From contig WELB01000255.1 in the NCBI GenBank assembly GCA_009602725.1, positions 35,090 through 55,010 on the forward strand: a stretch of 19,921 nt of DNA. Reading direction: 5' to 3'. The stretch comes from Spirogloea muscicola (lineage: Eukaryota > Streptophyta > Zygnematophyceae > Spirogloeales > Spirogloeaceae). This document shows, in pieces, positions 16,801-19,921 of the stretch. The notes beneath the pieces were generated by a model. That model was not told the DNA's origin and did no database searches. It was given only the letters and a program-made list of their open reading frames with translations. Within the stretch, counting starts at the first letter, position 1. Each line of letters starts with the position of its first letter. A program made the translations under genes and the position numbers.

Positions 16801-17464
16801 CCTTCAACGATATAATTTTGAGAAAGCAGCAAAAACCCTAAGTCATAACTTTCACATCCAGATCAAGCTGGCAACGCCATCGAGCACTGCGGACGTGCCG
16901 GGGATCCTGGAGCTCATCAAGGAGAAGAAGGTGGAGTACCAGAAGCTGCAAGATAAAGAGCGGGAGAAGCGGCAGGCTGCGGAGGATGAGGAGGCCAAGG
17001 GTGGCGGCGGGGCCGCCAATCCCCAGCAAACGAGCACGAGCAAAACTGACGGCGGTGCCGATGTCCCCGCTACATTAGTGAACGACGTTGTGGCAAACGG
17101 CGCCCCGGACAACGACAAGAGCGAGGCTGGGGAGGCTGCTGCAGATGCAGATGCGTCGGAGGGGGAAGCAGACGACGAGGCTGTGCCGGCAAATGGCAAC
17201 GCCGCTGGCAGCGCAGGGGTAGACGATGAAGTAGACGAGGTGCCCGAGGCGACCAAGGCGGCTGCCTCTAATGACGACGAGGAGGAGGCGGAGGACAACG
17301 ACTCCCACCAAACGGCAGAGGAGGGCAGCACAGAGACGGCTGCTCCAGGCAGCCAAGTGGCTCCTGCAGCATCGCAGCAGGCTGCTGAGGGAGGCGTGGA
17401 TACGGAGGAGGACATGCAGCCTGAGGCCACAGACGATGACAACAAGCACGAGGATGAGGCGTAA
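13846..17464 (+). CDS. Bfr1-like coiled-coil protein
   Basis: Exons: 13846-14100, 14696-14892, 15271-15547, 15831-16085, 16330-16680, 16862-17464 (stop TAA). They total 1938 bases, 645 residues, with phases 0,2,0,0,0 all matching. Exon 1 ends in the family-like RLERPDRKKLEEAIAEVN. Later exons are charged coiled coil (KVEQIDEEIRKLEYKM; KNAKYEEITQLREQVKQL). Exon 5 carries YFVEPYTDEIIMCDQLTAYL, typical of the Bfr1 region, and a GKKGKGKGKG stretch; exon 6 ends in about 170 residues rich in Asp, Glu and Ala. Yeast Bfr1 is a polysome- and ER-associated mRNA-binding factor once called a nuclear segregation protein; plant relatives include proton-pump interactors. Role here is by family only. The start is uncertain: ATG 13846 is in a purine-rich tract, and a GTAAGC at 13835 with a CAG at about 13936-13938 could mean an extra upstream exon. 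The Bfr1 core is secure. Confidence 0.9.
15092..15136 (+). repeat. Intronic inverted repeat
   Basis: ATGAAGAC (15106-15113) and GTCTTCAT (15121-15128) pair exactly around seven bases. CACATT (15092-15097) and AATGTG (15131-15136) can extend the stem. In intron 2 of the Bfr1-like gene. Confidence 0.6.
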
Positions 17465-18252
17465 GATGACAGACACTGCTGCAGGCGGCCAAAGCCGATC
17501 CGTCCTCGCTGGCCGGGCCTGAAAGTTGACAATGAGAGCACTTCGCTACCGTGCAACTCCTAGTTGTTTCCTCGCTTGGCTTGCCAGCAGGGATTTATGC
17601 TTGCAGGGGTGCCCATTGACGCCGCCGCTGATACTGACTCGCTTTGACTCCAAAGGAAAGTTAGACATGCGCTCATGGGGCCGCCAATCAATGTGCCCAT
17701 CAAAGTCCGCCCCTAATTAGACCGCCCAGGTGGTGTGGCAGTGCCCTCGCCTCTTACATTCATCAGCCTTTGTGTTTTGTCCATGGGCTTTGGAACTGCA
17801 AGCCTTGTCGCTCGTCGTTGCATTGTTTCCTGACGTCGACTGCGTGCAGAGAGTGTTAAATGGTCTCAGGAAATTTCAACCTTGGGTCAGGGCTTCTATG
17901 CTGAGAAACAATGGCCGATGGCTTGCTCAAAGGAGCTGCTCACCACCCTGGCTTGCTAACGTCGTCGGCAGTGGTGGTGGCAGTATCTGCTTTTGAATAT
18001 CTAATTCTGGCACGCATTATACAAGAGCGCCCCAAACGCTGGCACAATGGAGGCTGGTCAATGTCGCCGGCGAACACGGCGCTTCCTACATGACCGCCTG
18101 CTCGACCACCGCTGTGCAATTTGCTGTTCTGTCGCCGCAATGACGCCTCCGGCTGCATGAGATGGCCACGGAGGAACCTCCTAACTTCATACTCTAAGAT
18201 TGACTGTCTGGCACCTCCTTGGCAACTCGGTGATTAGGATGGGGCCCGCTCA
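17465..18252. other. Convergent intergenic spacer
   Basis: Lies between the 3' ends of the Bfr1-like gene (+) and the LysM membrane-protein gene (-). It contains 'cttaca' near 17755, a TGTAAG on the minus strand that could be a distant poly(A) signal for the minus gene. No credible ORF or repeat. Confidence 0.6.
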
Positions 18253-19921
18253 TCACCGAAGGATCGGCTTGCGTGGCGGCCCCTTTTTGTTGGCTGAACG
18301 GCCGCCGGCGCCTGCAGAGGCCCCACCCATGCTGTCGCGCAGCAGCCGCTGGTAGGCGCCATCCAGCGCCGCGTAGCCCTCCAGGATCTCCACATGATCT
18401 CGCCGCATCTTCGTCTCTGGGTCCTCCTCCAGCGCCGCGACCTGTGCAATGGTGCACACACTGGCAACCGGTCAGTGTGGTCGGCGGAGGTCCACAAGGA
18501 GGGGGAGATGGGAGAGGGGCAAGGGGCCGGAGGTGGGAGAGGCGGCGGCCCAAGTGACCTCCTGGAGAGCGCGGTCGTCGACGAGGCCACGGTCGAGCGC
18601 GAGCATGTTGGCGACACGCGCTCGCGCACGGTGGGAGCCCACCGCCCGCCGGTACCGCTGCAGCTGCACCTCCTCGTAGCCCACGCGGGCGCGTGCCGCC
18701 CCCCAGCTGAAGAGCCGCAGGCCTGCCGCCGCCACGAGGGCCAGCACGGCCACAGCCCCCGCCGCCCTCAGAGCCTGCAATGGCCGCCCTCCCAGTGCGC
18801 ATAAGCACTTAGTTCAGAAATTTGTCAGGTCCTGCCCAACCCCTTCGTCTCCATCTCCACTAAGTGGAGCTGTTGGCTACGCGTCTTACCGGCAGTCTGG
18901 AGTTTATCCCTCCCTGCAGCAGCTGCCACGGCAGCTGGAGCTGCGGCGCGGCCACCTGCGCCCGCAGCGGCGCCAGCGGCGGCTGTGCCTTCTGCGCGCC
19001 CGAGCCTCGCCGGATCGCGGTCGGTGGAGGGTCTGACGCTGGGGGGCTCCAGCGCCGCGCGAGGACCTGCGCCCGTCCCACGCCATGAGATCGTGAGTCA
19101 ATGGAGCAGGCAACGCTCGGCATCTTAGGGAGAGGGGGAAGGAGGGAAGTAGGAGGAAGGGGTCTCGAGGGATGGAGGGAGGATGGAGAGGGGAGCCCAC
19201 CGAGGCGGGGATGTCGAGCAGCCGGCCCGGGCGGAGCTCGTGTGCGTCGCCCAGGCTCAGGCCGTTCTTGAAGGCGATATCGGCGATGGAGAGCTCCGAG
19301 CCGCGTGCGTCATACTGCCGCGCAATGCTGAAAAGCGTCTCGCCGCTGCCGCCACTCCCGGGGGGCTGCGGTCAGCATGCTGAGCTATCTGTTTCGGAGA
19401 TTCGGGCTTTTGGGGACTGGAGCTGCGGTCAGGCTCGCCCTGCGGCCCATGGTTCAGAGTTGGGCGATGGAAGGGATGACCTGGGAGGACAGGGGGAGGG
19501 AGGTGCAGGCAGACGGGAAAGCTGGGGCAGAGAGAGAAAGAAGGGCAAGTCTGCTAGGGACAGGAAGAGGCTGAGAGGGAGGGAGGGGAGGAAGAGGAGA
19601 GAGACCCCACCAAAACTGGACAGCGGCTCCAAGACCAGCAAAGAGGGTGAGGGAGGGGAAAGGGGTGTTGGGAGAGAAGGAGAGGAGGGAGAGAAGGTGT
19701 AGTGGGGCTGGGAGAGAGGGAGAGGAGGGAGAGAGGAGGGAGAGAGAGAGAGAGGAGCTCAGGGGAGAGGGGAGGGAGGGCGAGGAGGGGGGGGGGGGAC
19801 GAGGCTTGGCTTTCACTGACGTGCGGACGAGGTGCAGGTGGCGGTCCGTGCGCAGGCTCGCCGACAGCAGCCGCGTGCGGACGTCCACCTCCACCTGCGG
19901 CGGCGGCGGAAGCGGCCGTGG
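18253..19921 (-). CDS. LysM-domain membrane protein, 5'-truncated by window edge
   Basis: Exons in coding order: >19921-19817, 19365-19201, 19066-18890, 18774-18559, 18441-18253 (stop TGA). They total 284 codons including the stop; every intron is phase 0 and every exon length divides by three. Exons 1-2 encode a LysM-like domain: GETLFSIARQYD, then LSIADIAFKNGLSLGDAHEL and PGRLLDIP. Exon 3 is Pro/Ala/Gln-rich. Exon 4 begins with a hydrophobic segment ALRAAGAVAVLALVAAAG, a probable single membrane helix, followed by an Arg-rich helical region. The last exon is helical (EEDPETKMRRDHVEILEGYA) and ends in a basic tail. LysM binds GlcNAc-containing polymers such as peptidoglycan or chitin. The LysM would lie on one side of a membrane with the C-terminus on the other. 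Which membrane is unknown, and the N-terminus is outside the window. The 18559 donor (GTCACT) is the weakest splice site. Confidence 0.82.
19105..19200 (+). repeat. Purine-rich (GGGAGGGA) intronic tract
   Basis: GA-rich on the plus strand, so pyrimidine-rich in the transcript of the LysM membrane-protein gene (intron 19067-19200). Confidence 0.6.
19480..19800 (+). repeat. Long purine-rich (GAGGGA)n tract in intron
   Basis: About 300 bases almost free of pyrimidines on the plus strand, ending in a ten-G run. It fills most of intron 19366-19816 of the LysM membrane-protein gene. Confidence 0.75.

Noticed and set aside
16852-17556. A 234-codon minus-strand frame rich in Ser and Ala
   Set aside because: Mirror of the Asp/Glu/Ala-rich last exon of the Bfr1-like gene; no motif of its own.
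5820-18252. Equal 788-base lengths of the two convergent spacers
   Set aside because: The sequences share no similarity that I can see, so the equality looks like coincidence.

Overview
The window is nuclear DNA of a eukaryote. Four multi-exon genes can be assembled using GT-AG introns whose phases agree at every junction. Moderate-to-high GC, many short introns, a TTTAGGG-type telobox and a nuclear LysM-plus-M23 peptidase gene suggest a green alga. That is inference, since no marker gene fixes the taxon. All products were recognised by reading motifs, without any search.

Layout: 1-3263 is repeat-rich and has no intact gene. About 3264-5819 (+) is a LisH gene whose N-terminus resembles NPAT; its start lies at or before an N. 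5820-6607 is a convergent intergenic spacer. 6608-10599 (-) is an 11-exon gene for a protein with two LysM domains and a complete M23 (LytM-type) metallopeptidase domain. 10600-13845 holds GC-rich hairpins and then a second repeat-rich block. 13846-17464 (+) is a six-exon gene for a Bfr1-like coiled-coil protein with an acidic tail. 17465-18252 is another convergent spacer. 18253 to beyond 19921 (-) is the 3' part of a gene for a protein with one LysM domain and one transmembrane segment.

The two repeat blocks share three interleaved families. The first is a unit of about 60 bp carrying the hairpin GGGCTGG/CCAGCCC, present in at least 17 copies in both orientations. The second is a set of decayed coding fragments; two of them keep 25 identical residues despite 17 synonymous codon differences, so they descend from a protein under selection that I do not recognise. 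The third is a 'tgcctgaacagtatactggcttg' unit.

The most interesting points are the intron-rich LysM-M23 gene with all metal-ligand motifs intact, a second LysM gene in the same 14 kb, the NPAT-like gene, and the conserved peptide hidden in the repeats. No operon logic applies. The genes lie in two convergent pairs, and a link between the two LysM genes is only a hypothesis.
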